Below, one piece after another: positions 17,408 to 25,343 of a stretch of DNA of 46,857 bases. Position numbers and translations under genes: made by a program. Location: the NCBI GenBank assembly GCA_021803465.1, contig JAJZLL010000021.1, forward strand, positions 1 through 46,857, in the 5' to 3' direction. This DNA comes from a bacterium (GTDB lineage: Bacteria; Chloroflexota; Dormibacteria; Aeolococcales; Aeolococcaceae). The notes beneath the pieces are model-generated. The model was not told where the DNA came from and made no database searches. It saw only the letters and a program-made list of their open reading frames with translations. The stretch's first letter is position 1. Each line of letters opens with the position of its first letter.

Positions 17408-17492
17408 GGAAACCTCCTTGTTGGTGTTGTATTCACATCCAACTTTGGAGGTTTCCACCTCCTATGTGTCAACAACGTCTATGGACACTACA
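16468..17492. mobile_element. IS481-family insertion sequence, complete
   Basis: The element is 1025 bp with imperfect terminal inverted repeats of about 32 bp (24 matches), both outer ends reading TGTAGTGTC. It is flanked by CCTAGG on both sides and holds one intact transposase. Removing the element and one CCTAGG restores a 20-base convergent gap between the Cof-type phosphatase and an AIM24 gene. Because CCTAGG is palindromic, it could formally belong to the inverted repeat, but then no target duplication would be left. Confidence 0.9.
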
Positions 17493-17498
17493 CCTAGG
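17493..17498. repeat. Right target-site duplication CCTAGG
   Basis: Copy of the hexamer at 16462-16467, directly after the right inverted repeat GACACTACA. Confidence 0.75.
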
Positions 17499-17516
17499 AA
17501 GCGCTCTTCTCCTCAG

Positions 17517-18428
17517 TTACCACTGGTGCATTGTCATTGGCGAGTGCTGCGCGAGCATGGTGAGATTTGGAGACTCCCCAGGTTCGGTGACTGACTGGAT
17601 GCCAATCCTCCCTGGGCCGGTTGCGCGGAGCCACAGGTAGCTTGGAAAGAGGGACATCCCGCCAAAGAGTGCTGAGGGTGCACCGTGGGCTGTTTCCAGA
17701 TGCATTGTGAGAAGCACAGTCGAATCCTTGAAGAGGAATGATGAAGGCTGGATGAGGATGGACTCATTCGCCTGGAGGTTCCTCACGAAGCCATTCCCGA
17801 CAGCGTGCATGATGACGAGACCCGGAAGCTCGGATTGGGCAGCAAAGATGTCAAGGAACTGGCCAATGGGAAAGTGGTACTCGACATTGTTGTCCGAGTC
17901 ACGGGTGTTGAACCACGTGGGGGCTGTGACGAAGCTGTAGGTCAGCGAATGGGTCGCAAGAAGGAAAGTGCTCTCCTTGGCCTCAAGGGAGTGTCCAGGA
18001 TGGACAGGAAGCGCGATGAGCTCACCGGGCATTCTCCTTGAGATGCAGAGTCGGCCTGGTCCCTGTGCCTGGGTGAGGAAGACAGGGAGTCCTCCGATGA
18101 GGCGCTTCCAGCCTCCTGGGGGATTCACCTGAGAGAGCTGCACCTGGTCATCCCTCCACAGAAGCACGTGGTGGAGGAAGTCGAGGGCGTCTCCCTGGCC
18201 AACATTTGCCTCGACAACAGGTGCCATCGAACCATGGATCTGCAGCTGGGTATTGTTGCACTGGATGCGGGTCATGCCCTTGATGGGAGGGAGTTCCACC
18301 CACCCTGAGCTGTCCACGCGGAGCCGGATGTCCGTCGGGGCACCGCATGCGGGACATGATGTTGCTGTGCCTGTGGACTGGGTGCCGCACCAGGGGCAGG
18401 TGTATGTTGTGGGAGGATTGGCTGCCAT
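17517..18428 (-). CDS. AIM24-family protein with N-terminal zinc ribbon (copy 2)
   Basis: 303 residues. An N-terminal zinc ribbon (CPWCGTQSTGTATSCPACG) is joined to an AIM24/TIGR00266 beta-helical domain with LLWRDDQVQLSQ, GPGRLCISR, PGELIALPVHPG, LLATHSLTYSF, PGLVIMHAVGNGF, LQANESILIQPSSFLFKDSTV and ATGPGRIGIQS. It is a paralogue of the next gene upstream and contains an insert after SYSF (NTRDSDNNVEYHFP) and a longer tail. AIM24 proteins have no established enzymatic role in bacteria. The frame is open to 18476, but the ATG at 18428 starts directly before the ribbon. The gap to the upstream copy is 10 bases, so they form an operon. Confidence 0.85.
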   Translation of the reverse strand: MAANPPTTYTCPWCGTQSTGTATSCPACGAPTDIRLRVDSSGWVELPPIKGMTRIQCNNTQLQIHGSMAPVVEANVGQGDALDFLHHVLLWRDDQVQLSQVNPPGGWKRLIGGLPVFLTQAQGPGRLCISRRMPGELIALPVHPGHSLEAKESTFLLATHSLTYSFVTAPTWFNTRDSDNNVEYHFPIGQFLDIFAAQSELPGLVIMHAVGNGFVRNLQANESILIQPSSFLFKDSTVLLTMHLETAHGAPSALFGGMSLFPSYLWLRATGPGRIGIQSVTEPGESPNLTMLAQHSPMTMHQW

Positions 18429-18438
18429 GTCCTGCCTC

Positions 18439-19254
18439 CTAGCCTGCGTGGACGTACATCGACTGGATGCCGACACGGCCTGGGCCAGTCATGCGGGCCA
18501 TGTACATGCCCTGACCACCTCCGAACATGCCGCCGCCCTGGATCTTCTGTCGCTCAGCCGTCATGGTGACAGAGGAGTCCTTGTACAGGAATGCTCCAGG
18601 CTCGACGAGAATGGATTCGTTAGGCTGCAGTGTCCGTTCGAAGACATTGCCGTAACCGTGGAGAAGAACGATTCCCGGGTACTGCTGCGTCACGAACCTG
18701 TCCATGTACATGCCCTGCCCCCCATGGAGGATGTTCGCGAGTCCCTGGATCTGGACGAAGGAGTAGGAGACGGTATGCGAGGACATGAGGAATGCATGTT
18801 CCCTGACATCGAGTTCGACACCGGGCTGCAGCGGCATGACGACAATCTCGCCTGTCGCATCACGCGAGAGGGCGAGCCGTCCAGGACCCTGGCCGACAGT
18901 CACACGGAAGGGCATTCCTCCAAAGAGACGCTTCAGTCCGCCAGGGAGGCTCATGGAGCTGATGGCGAGAGCTTCGTCCTTCCACAGGAGTATGTGGTGC
19001 TCGAAGAACACGGCATCGCCCTGTGCGAGTTTGAGCTCGGCAATGGGAACGATCTCGCCTTCGACCTGGCAGGTGCTGCCCTGGCCGAAGTTGATCTCTG
19101 TCATGTCACGAAGCTTGGGCGCCTCCCTCCATCCGGAGTCGCTGACAACATCCGCCACCGAGAGCGGTGCGCCGCAGACCACGCATGTGGTGCGGTCTGG
19201 TGGGTTCTGTGCCCGGCACCAGTGGCAGGCAAGGCGTTGTCCGACAGCTTCCAT
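18439..19254 (-). CDS. AIM24-family protein with N-terminal zinc ribbon (copy 1)
   Basis: 271 residues with the same plan as the downstream paralogue: zinc ribbon CHWCRAQNPPDRTTCVVCG, linker SDSGWREAPKLRDMTEI and AIM24 domain (LLWKDEALAISS, GPGRLALSRDATGEIVV, LMSSHTVSYSF, YPGIVLLHGYGNVF, LQPNESILVEPGAFLYKDSS, TGPGRVGIQSM). Two GGGQGMYM glycine-rich loops (about 192 and 254) are seen here and not in copy 2. It is the first gene of the pair and is divergent from the coiled-coil protein gene. Function unknown; the conserved core suggests a beta-helix scaffold possibly at the membrane. Confidence 0.85.
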   Translation of the reverse strand: MEAVGQRLACHWCRAQNPPDRTTCVVCGAPLSVADVVSDSGWREAPKLRDMTEINFGQGSTCQVEGEIVPIAELKLAQGDAVFFEHHILLWKDEALAISSMSLPGGLKRLFGGMPFRVTVGQGPGRLALSRDATGEIVVMPLQPGVELDVREHAFLMSSHTVSYSFVQIQGLANILHGGQGMYMDRFVTQQYPGIVLLHGYGNVFERTLQPNESILVEPGAFLYKDSSVTMTAERQKIQGGGMFGGGQGMYMARMTGPGRVGIQSMYVHAG

Positions 19255-19465
19255 ATCCGGCTCTCCTGAACAAAGTGGGGTTTGGTGCCATGATACGGCA
19301 AGCGGGAAGCGGTGTGGGAAATCGTGGCCGGTGAGCGCCGCCTGTCACGGTTTGGTGGACATGCCCGCAGCGGGGGGCGGGATCTGCTTCGATGGGAGCA
19401 CACGATCCCAGGGGCCATTGTCCGTAACCTGTCCGCTGGTCTCTGGAAGGATAGGGGTACAGTCA

Positions 19466-19483
19466 CCTCCCAGAACTGGGAGG
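19466..19483 (+). other. Hairpin in the leader of the coiled-coil membrane protein gene
   Basis: CCTCCCA (19466-19472), loop GAAC, TGGGAGG (19477-19483) form a 7-bp perfect stem 15 bases before the Shine-Dalgarno TAGGAGA. No T-run follows. It could be a transcription attenuator or a leader stabiliser. Confidence 0.35.
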
Positions 19484-19509
19484 AGTACGAATTTGGTAGG
19501 AGATACAGT

Positions 19510-20574
19510 ATGGAGACGGTCCAGCAGGTCGAGGCGGAGGGAATGCAGGCTCAGGCTCAGGCGCAGCAGGAAGCCAGTCAGCAAGGCCAGGATCATGAGG
19601 CTATTGAGGAACTGCTCCGACTCCGTGATGCCCAGGGTCGTCCACCCATCCAGTTCAATGAGGTTCCCCAGCATGATGCTGTGCCTGCTCCTGTGCAGAA
19701 GAGGCATCCACTTCGTGTGAAAGCATGGGGTGTTGTCGCAGTGGGTGTGGCAGTCATTGCAACCTGGCCTGTTCTTGCTGCACTGGTGACACCTTCCGTG
19801 CTTCCCATCTCCCTCACCATGGTGGTGGGAACAGTGGGACTTCGGTACATGAGAAAGCACCATCTTCTTTCGCCGAAACAGTGGAAAAACCATGTTGCTG
19901 CACTGCGTGAGAGGCGAGCTCTCAGGAAGCAGCAGGGTGCGGAAGAGCCAACGATGGAACAGAATGCTGTGGACGCTCCCGAGAGGGTGGGAACGGACGA
20001 GCATACGCCAACGCCTGAGGAGCGGGAAGCGATGCGGGCACAGGAACGTGCGGAGGAAGAGGCATACCAGAAGGAGCAGGAACAGGGATTTCGTGTCCGG
20101 GACAACAGGAAGCTCGATCCTGACCTGCAGAACGATGTCCGGAAGCCGTGGAAGACTGCTGCGCCTGCGGATCCCGCTGTGGCGGCAGCACCAAAGGCGG
20201 CCGTTCCAGATGTTGTCGTGAAGGGGCAGCGCGGATACTACCGGAGCATTCTCCGGGAGATAGCTGATGCACCGCTTCTCAGGCAGAAGCGGCTCCTTGC
20301 GGCCGCAGCCCTCCTCAAGACGAAGGAGGATGTCAGGAGCGGTGGCGAGATCCTCGACTACAGATGGGCACTTGAGCAGGTACAGGGTACAAGGCGGCTT
20401 GATGTTGCTGAAACCATTGCACGTGGCGTTCTTGAGCTCTACCCGGAGCGCACTGCACAGAAGAGTGCAGAGGCGAAGGGGAGAAAAGGTGCGGGAGAGC
20501 GGAAGGCTCCTGAAGCGGTCGCACCCGAAAAAGTCACCCTGCCGCGTGTCCGTCAGGGCGCGGACCTTTCATAA
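19510..20574 (+). CDS. Coiled-coil membrane protein of unknown function
   Basis: 354 residues. A glutamine/glutamate-rich N-terminus (METVQQVEAEGMQAQAQAQQ) with coiled-coil character leads to two closely spaced membrane helices (GVVAVGVAVIATWPVLAALV and VLPISLTMVVGTVGL), then a basic and acidic, strongly helical region (EEREAMRAQERAEEEAYQ) and a C-terminal helical domain (YYRSILREIADAPLLRQKRL) that may be TPR- or ANTAR-like but is not recognised. The frame opens at 19312, but GGTAGGAGAT sits before the ATG at 19510. It is followed by a strong hairpin and the kinase-like gene. Confidence 0.7.
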   Translation: METVQQVEAEGMQAQAQAQQEASQQGQDHEAIEELLRLRDAQGRPPIQFNEVPQHDAVPAPVQKRHPLRVKAWGVVAVGVAVIATWPVLAALVTPSVLPISLTMVVGTVGLRYMRKHHLLSPKQWKNHVAALRERRALRKQQGAEEPTMEQNAVDAPERVGTDEHTPTPEEREAMRAQERAEEEAYQKEQEQGFRVRDNRKLDPDLQNDVRKPWKTAAPADPAVAAAPKAAVPDVVVKGQRGYYRSILREIADAPLLRQKRLLAAAALLKTKEDVRSGGEILDYRWALEQVQGTRRLDVAETIARGVLELYPERTAQKSAEAKGRKGAGERKAPEAVAPEKVTLPRVRQGADLS

Positions 20575-20618
20575 GCACTTTGGCTGGCACCACATTTCGA
20601 TGGGGAATGTGGAAGCGG

Positions 20619-20648
20619 GGCGGGAGACTGGACATCCAGTCTCCCGCC
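20619..20648 (+). terminator. Perfect 14-bp hairpin, possible terminator
   Basis: GGCGGGAGACTGGA (20619-20632) and TCCAGTCTCCCGCC (20635-20648) are perfect reverse complements separated by CA. Only TTGT follows, so it is not a canonical U-tract terminator, although the stem is very stable. It lies between two genes of the same strand and stands 22 bases before the ATG of the kinase-like gene. Confidence 0.6.
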
Positions 20649-20670
20649 TTGTCGCATGCTGAGGTGAGGA

Positions 20671-21414
20671 ATGACTAGGCAGTGTAAGAGTGTCGAGGAG
20701 CTTGAGGAGCATCGCAAGGAGCATGCATGCGGGGGGGGGCGCAAGCTCACTGAGCTGGATCGGAACATGAGGGCGGTGGCGCTTCCCATGCAGGGTGCGT
20801 TTCGGAAGGTGCTACTGCAGGATGCTCGGAGGCAGTACTGGCTCTTCAAACCGGAACAGGGTGATCGGCTCGATTCTGCGCTTGTTCCGGAGCATGCTGT
20901 GGCTGCAGCCCGCGTTGCCTCACTTCTTGGTGTGCGCACTCCGGCTGTAACCATTGCTGAGTATCTGGGTGAACGGGGTCTCCTCATGGCGTGGGACGCG
21001 CAGGGAATGACCCTCGATGATGCAGTCTCTGCAGGACTCTGTTCAGAAGAGGTGGCATGGGAAGTGCTGAATGCTGCGGGGGCAGTGTTTGACTGGGTTG
21101 TGGGAAATGGGGACCGGAAGCTTGCCCATGCGCTTGTGCCCCATGACGCGCATTTCCCTCCACGGCTGAATCAGGTGAGCCTTATCGATCTCGACATGGC
21201 ATTTTCTCCAGAGGAGTACGGACCCGATCCCCCCAAAACGGTAACTGCGAGGCAGCAGCACAGTGCACAGACGCTCATCCGCCGACCAGAACTTCTCACC
21301 TCCCAGGTGGCGACACTCCTGACTGTGGAAGAACAGGCCCGCCTTGCAAGGCGGCTTGCAGTGGTTGCGCAGGGACGCATCTTGGGGGATGTGGGAGCAC
21401 TACACCTGTTCTGA
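20671..21414 (+). CDS. HipA/PI3K-fold protein kinase-like protein
   Basis: 247-residue predicted atypical kinase. The N-lobe contains YWLFKPEQGD (lysine for ATP), then the helix EHAVAAARVASLLGVRTPAV and ERGLLMAW as hinge. The catalytic-loop equivalent is FDWVVGNGDRKLAHAL, and LIDLDMAF supplies the metal-binding aspartate. This order is shared by HipA, PI3K/PI4K-like and FAM20-type kinases. The loop has His where the DRHxxN consensus has Asn. The ATG at 20671 has GAGGTGAGGA just before it. No HipB-type antitoxin lies beside it. The last 15 bases overlap the 3' end of gltX on the other strand. Substrate unknown. Confidence 0.7.
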   Translation: MTRQCKSVEELEEHRKEHACGGGRKLTELDRNMRAVALPMQGAFRKVLLQDARRQYWLFKPEQGDRLDSALVPEHAVAAARVASLLGVRTPAVTIAEYLGERGLLMAWDAQGMTLDDAVSAGLCSEEVAWEVLNAAGAVFDWVVGNGDRKLAHALVPHDAHFPPRLNQVSLIDLDMAFSPEEYGPDPPKTVTARQQHSAQTLIRRPELLTSQVATLLTVEEQARLARRLAVVAQGRILGDVGALHLF

Positions 21415-22863
21415 TGTGGGCACGAGCCGCTCCCGTGCAGCAGCAAGCCGGGCAGCTGTGCGCTCACTGCCAAGCACGGCCATTGCATCAAAGACGGGAA
21501 TGCCAGTGGGCTGCCCGAAAAGTGCGCAGTAGATGACACGGAACGCGTCCCTGGGCTTCAGTCCAAGAGATGTGACAGTTTCCGTCAGCCGAGTCCTGAG
21601 GCCTGTCGGGTCTCCTGTGCCATGTGCTGCGATGTCAGTGCTGCAGGCATCAAGAAGTGTGAGTGCCTGCTCAGACGTCACATTCTTCGGTGGGAACGCG
21701 ACATCGGTACCCCACTGGACTGCAGTGGAGAAGACTGGCTCGAGGAGTGTTGCTGCATCCGCGAGAGTCGTGATCCTCTCCTGGAGGAGGGGCACCAGTG
21801 GGAGGAGGGATGCTGGATCACGTGTGAGCCAGATGCCGAGAATGTCTGCAAGCTCCTCGTGTGACAGGAGACGGATGTGGTGCGCATTGATGGAATCGAG
21901 TCGCTGGGGGTCAAAGACAGCTGGCGAGGCATGGACATCATGGATGTCGAAGTGCTTCACGATGTTGTCCACGCTCAGGACATCCTCATCGCCAGGTGGC
22001 GACCATCCAAGGAGCGCCATCGCATTGATGAGTGCGGACGGGAGGTAGCCATCAGAACGGTAATCCAGCAGCCTCTTCGCACCATGGCGCTTGCTGAGCT
22101 TCTTCTTGTCCGGACCAAGCACGATGGGGACATGGGCAAATGCTGGAGCATCCCAGCCAAACGCCTTGTAGAGCGCAAGATGCTTCGGTGTGGAGGGAAT
22201 CCACTCCTCCGAGCGGATGACATGGGTGATATCCATGAGGTGGTCATCCACAACGACTGCGAGATGGTACGTGGGAAATCCATCACTCTTCAGGAGGACG
22301 GAATCATCAATTTCCGCGTTGCTGAACTCGATTGTTCCGCGCACCACATCATCCCATGTGGATATTCCCTCAGGCATGCGAAGCCGGAGCACTGCGGAGC
22401 CTCCCGCATCGCGGTGTGCCTGGATCTCCTCCTGGCGTGCGAGGCAGTTGCGGTCATACCGGGTTGGCTGCCCACGGCGCTGCTGCTCAAGCCGCATTGC
22501 CTCGAGCCTGTCTGGAGTGCAGGTGCACCAGTACGCATGTCCGGATGCAACAAGCTTCTCGCCATATTCCTGGTACAGTGCCTTCCGCTGGGACTGGACA
22601 TATGGTGCGTGCGGACCGCCCACCTCTGGTCCCTCATCCCACGTGAGTCCAAGCCAGCGGAGTGTTTCAAAGACAGTGAGATCTCCGCCTTCGACATACC
22701 GCTCCTGGTCTGTGTCCTCGATCCGGAGGATGAACTGGCCCCCTGTTGCACGCGCTGCAAGCCAGGAGAAGAGGGCAGTGCGGACATTTCCAAGGTGGAG
22801 CGCACCTGTTGGTGATGGTGCGAACCGGACTCGCATGGGTGCCAATTCGTGGTCGCGTTGCAC
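21400..22863 (-). CDS. gltX: Glutamyl-tRNA synthetase (bacterial type)
   Basis: Class I synthetase that charges tRNA-Glu. The 487 residues contain RFAPSPTGALHLGNVRTA (HIGH motif within HLGN), RIEDTDQERYV, the zinc-region remnant YWCTCTPDRLEAM, VVDDHLMDITHVIRSEEW and the KMSKS-loop variant KKKLSKRHG, followed by the helical anticodon-binding half. Length is normal. The GTG at 22863 is preceded by GGAGGAG; an ATG at 22836 is the alternative. The gene overlaps the kinase-like gene tail to tail by 15 bases. Cognate tRNA-Glu(TTC) lies 2.5 kb away. A possible tRNA-Gln mischarging role cannot be judged. Confidence 0.95.
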   Translation of the reverse strand: MQRDHELAPMRVRFAPSPTGALHLGNVRTALFSWLAARATGGQFILRIEDTDQERYVEGGDLTVFETLRWLGLTWDEGPEVGGPHAPYVQSQRKALYQEYGEKLVASGHAYWCTCTPDRLEAMRLEQQRRGQPTRYDRNCLARQEEIQAHRDAGGSAVLRLRMPEGISTWDDVVRGTIEFSNAEIDDSVLLKSDGFPTYHLAVVVDDHLMDITHVIRSEEWIPSTPKHLALYKAFGWDAPAFAHVPIVLGPDKKKLSKRHGAKRLLDYRSDGYLPSALINAMALLGWSPPGDEDVLSVDNIVKHFDIHDVHASPAVFDPQRLDSINAHHIRLLSHEELADILGIWLTRDPASLLPLVPLLQERITTLADAATLLEPVFSTAVQWGTDVAFPPKNVTSEQALTLLDACSTDIAAHGTGDPTGLRTRLTETVTSLGLKPRDAFRVIYCALFGQPTGIPVFDAMAVLGSERTAARLAAARERLVPTSEQV

Positions 22864-22876
22864 GGTTCTCCTCCGG

Positions 22877-23365
22877 TCAGTGGGGTGCGAATGCGAGTGT
22901 CGCTATGGCTGTCCAAATGAGGAGGAGGCCGATGACGATGGGAACATCAAGCGAGGAGACAGTGACGGACACTGTGTGGATGCCACCCTTTCCCTGGAAG
23001 AGTGGCTGGACAGGACCTGCGGGAGTGTGGATGCGCTCTTCGGATTCGGAGCCTTCAGTGCCTGGCCTGCCAATCGCCTCCATGCCCCATGGTGTGGGAG
23101 GTGCAGGTTCTCCTGGACGGGGAGTGATGATGAGCCTGCTTCTGCTGCTCTGTTGGGCAGCGTCGTATGCAAGAAAGATGGTCATGCCCCAGCCGACAAC
23201 AAGCACGACAGCACCAAAGATGACGATGCTCCACCCAAGTGGCTGGGCGATGTAGTCTGCCTGCGCCTGTGGCTGTGCGAGGATGATTGCTCCAAGGATG
23301 ACAAAGAGTGCGGCTACGATCAGCACGCCAATGAACCGGTAGACAGTGTGCCTCATGGTACTCAT
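22877..23365 (-). CDS. Three-TM membrane protein of unknown function
   Basis: 162 residues from the ATG at 23365. Helices are predicted at about 6-28 (FIGVLIVAALFVILGAIILA), 43-67 (WSIVIFGAVVLVVGWGMTIF) and at the C-terminus (VPIVIGLLLIWTAIATLAF). Between the second and third lies a proline- and glutamate-rich cytosolic or outside loop of about 70 residues. No motif is recognised. GAGGAG and GAGAG lie upstream of this ATG. The stop is 13 bases before gltX, so both are likely co-transcribed. Confidence 0.7.
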   Translation of the reverse strand: MSTMRHTVYRFIGVLIVAALFVILGAIILAQPQAQADYIAQPLGWSIVIFGAVVLVVGWGMTIFLAYDAAQQSSRSRLIITPRPGEPAPPTPWGMEAIGRPGTEGSESEERIHTPAGPVQPLFQGKGGIHTVSVTVSSLDVPIVIGLLLIWTAIATLAFAPH

Positions 23366-23433
23366 GAACGCTCTCTCACTCCTCAGTGCAATGTCCCATC
23401 GAGCCACTTCCCGATGCCTTTTGAGTATACCGG

Positions 23434-23449
23434 GTAGCGGTATCGCTAC
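23434..23449 (-). terminator. Hairpin at the end of the double-YbjQ gene
   Basis: GTAGCG (23434-23439) and CGCTAC (23444-23449) form a 6-bp perfect stem with loop GTAT. The TAG stop of the gene lies in the stem. On the minus strand TATACT (23429-23424) follows and may be the -10 box of the next gene. Confidence 0.4.
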
Positions 23450-24273
23450 ATGACAGCGTTCGCATTGACAACAAGGGACGGGGTGAGATTCTTGACAGCG
23501 CCTGGGATGGCCTTCGCAGCAGTGCCAAGCGCGAAATACTCGAGCACATGGGACTCCCAGGTATGGTTGCTTGGCGTGATGCTTGATTCCACCACGAGAT
23601 CCGCTCCAAGCCGTTCCGCTTCGGACTGCATGCGACCCATCGCAAGTTCCCGAGCATCATAGATCGCCTGCGTGAAGGTAGGATTCTCCACGTTCTGGCC
23701 AGTCTGCTTCATCTGCTGGATGGCACCCTGGTAGGCGATGTGGTACACACAGTTGCCAAGCACCATGCCAACTGGCCTGTATCCGGCCTTCACGAGCTTC
23801 CAGAGAGCCTGGCCTGAGACATGGGATGTGAATGGTCCCCCATCAGTGGATTTCCAGTCGTTCCCATCCTGTGCATGGCGGACAGCAGTGCCGATGCATG
23901 TGAACTCTGCAGTGTTCTCACTCCATGCATGGTACGTGATGAGGAGCGACACGCTCACAATGCCATCCGCCTGGAGTGCTGCCGCTTCCATCCGCATCCT
24001 GTTCATTGCGAGCTCCCGAGCCTGGTACATTGCGCTTGTGAGCACCTGGAGCTCCTGGTTGCCCCATTTCCCCATCTGGAAGCCGATGTGGTAGATGGAG
24101 CTTCCCATGACCATGCCAAGGGATGTGAAGCCAGCATCCTCAATGAGCAGGAGCTCATCGACACTGAAATCCGTGAGGGCAGTGGTGTGGCCACTCGCTG
24201 CCTTCTGTGCGAGATCCTGAAGGCGCTGCTGCGCAGCGGGAGGAAGCTGGTAGCTGTCAGGTGCATTCTGCAT
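23446..24273 (-). CDS. Protein with two YbjQ/DUF74 (heavy-metal-binding-like) domains
   Basis: 275 residues made of two homologous halves. Each has a (GMVMG/GMVLG)(S/N)xxYHI core, a Q/E-rich helix with AxYxARELAMxRM and a beta-strand ending in (SVSLLITYHAW/VVESSITPSNHTW), then an EF(T/F)xxGTAxR/K closing strand. This matches the YbjQ fold, which forms pentameric rings in structural work and has no firmly known function. Fused duplication is less common than the single 110-residue form. The ATG at 24273 has AAGGAG upstream, so the longer open frame is not used. It is separated from the zinc-ribbon gene upstream by 19 bases and is in its operon. Confidence 0.8.
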   Translation of the reverse strand: MQNAPDSYQLPPAAQQRLQDLAQKAASGHTTALTDFSVDELLLIEDAGFTSLGMVMGSSIYHIGFQMGKWGNQELQVLTSAMYQARELAMNRMRMEAAALQADGIVSVSLLITYHAWSENTAEFTCIGTAVRHAQDGNDWKSTDGGPFTSHVSGQALWKLVKAGYRPVGMVLGNCVYHIAYQGAIQQMKQTGQNVENPTFTQAIYDARELAMGRMQSEAERLGADLVVESSITPSNHTWESHVLEYFALGTAAKAIPGAVKNLTPSLVVNANAVM

Positions 24274-24292
24274 GGAGACTCCTTGGGGACTG

Positions 24293-24742
24293 TCAGGTGC
24301 GGTTGAAGAACGTCGAGAGTGTATCAGGGTTTGCGCCATGGAGGATGGCATGCTGCTGGAGGGAGGCAGCAAGGGAAGAGGTCCACTTCGCAAGCGGAAC
24401 AGTCGCGTGGCTCAGCGCAATGCCGCCACTCACAAGCGCAGTTGTCGCCGTGAGAGCGCCATGGTTCACCTCAAGCTCGTAGTGCGCATCGTCAAGCTCG
24501 ATCAGTACAGACTTCATGGCACCTCCAACGAGAGCACGCTTCACATGGACCCTGCCAGGAAGAAGGTGGGAGAGCTCGTCAACGAATGGAGCGAGCGCAC
24601 GTGCTGCTGCTGCAGGATCTCCAGAAGCGAGCTGCTTCACATCGGCAATCGATGATGACGGTGTGCCTGCACCGCAGTAGAAGCATCCAACGCGGTCAGG
24701 GGCGAGTGGAGCACCGCAGACAGCGCATCGGGACTGGCTCAT
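24293..24742 (-). CDS. Small zinc-ribbon protein
   Basis: 149 residues. The N-terminus is a zinc ribbon (CAVCGAPLAPDRVGCFYCG) of the same type found on the AIM24 proteins of this window. A helical linker (AAAARALAPFVDELSHLL) and a beta-alpha domain follow (VKRALVGGAMKSVLIELDD; VSGGIALSHATVPLAKWTSS). No catalytic motif is visible. The ATG at 24742 has GGAGG 6-8 bases upstream. Operon with the double-YbjQ gene. Function unknown; protein- or metal-binding is only an inference from the ribbon. Confidence 0.75.
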   Translation of the reverse strand: MSQSRCAVCGAPLAPDRVGCFYCGAGTPSSSIADVKQLASGDPAAAARALAPFVDELSHLLPGRVHVKRALVGGAMKSVLIELDDAHYELEVNHGALTATTALVSGGIALSHATVPLAKWTSSLAASLQQHAILHGANPDTLSTFFNRT

Positions 24743-24867
24743 GCTGACCTCCAGGAGAGGGGTGGGTACTGCAAGGCAGTATACCGCCGTGCGACAGAGT
24801 GGCGACCACCATGGAGTGGAGTGGTTCCATGCCCGGAATGGGAAGGACGGATACCACAACACGTTAC

Positions 24868-25337
24868 ATGGGGGCGGGAAGCGATGATGTGTAGCAAGCC
24901 CTCCTTGATCCTGGACTGCTCGTGCATTGACTTCAGCCAGGTGAGATGACTGCTGAAGTCGGAAGCTTTCTCCTCAGGCACCTGGGGGATACCGGATGGT
25001 GCTTCAGTATGTCGAGGTGATGGAGCAGCAGGGGAAGACTGCACCGGACAGGGATGCTGTCCAGGTCAGGTTTCTCGATCTCGTTCCGTGTGTGCGGGTT
25101 GTCACGGGTGTGAGGTTCCTGCCAGAACATGGATCAGATGTCAATGAGATGGTGATGACTTGGGAGATACGTCTCGCGAAAGGGGGAGTGGAACTATGCA
25201 TCACAGCGGAGCATGTCCCTGAAAATGTCTCTGAAAAGGACCATCCTGCAGACATGGCTTCCAGTCGTGAGAAGCTTGCGCATTCTCCAAAGAGGGCAGG
25301 AAATGGTGTGTGGGGAGATTGCCCCCAAGGAGAATGA
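24868..25337 (+). pseudogene. Decayed AHSA1/SRPBCC-family gene
   Basis: Remains of an activator-of-Hsp90-ATPase-like (SRPBCC) protein. From 24868 one frame gives DDV, a TAG, QALLDPGLLVH, a TGA, then LQPGEMTAEVGSF, where living relatives read Y at the first stop and W at the second. After about 24970 the similarity jumps to another frame (PGGYRMVLQYVE), which continues as GKTAPDRDAVQVRFLDLVP, VMTWEI, ITAEHVPE, and ADMASSREKLA to the stop at 25337. Two nonsense changes and one frameshift separate the halves. The downstream half has no interruption, suggesting recent decay. Sequencing error could mimic one change but hardly three. Confidence 0.75.
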
Positions 25338-25343
25338 CAGTAC

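Noticed and set aside
18253-19269. Plus-strand frame of 338 residues
   Set aside because: Antisense to both AIM24 genes, where the minus-strand proteins are clearly paralogous.
21877-23437. Long plus-strand frames across gltX and the three-TM gene
   Set aside because: The minus-strand proteins have HIGH, KLSKR and membrane segments; the plus translations lack any fold.
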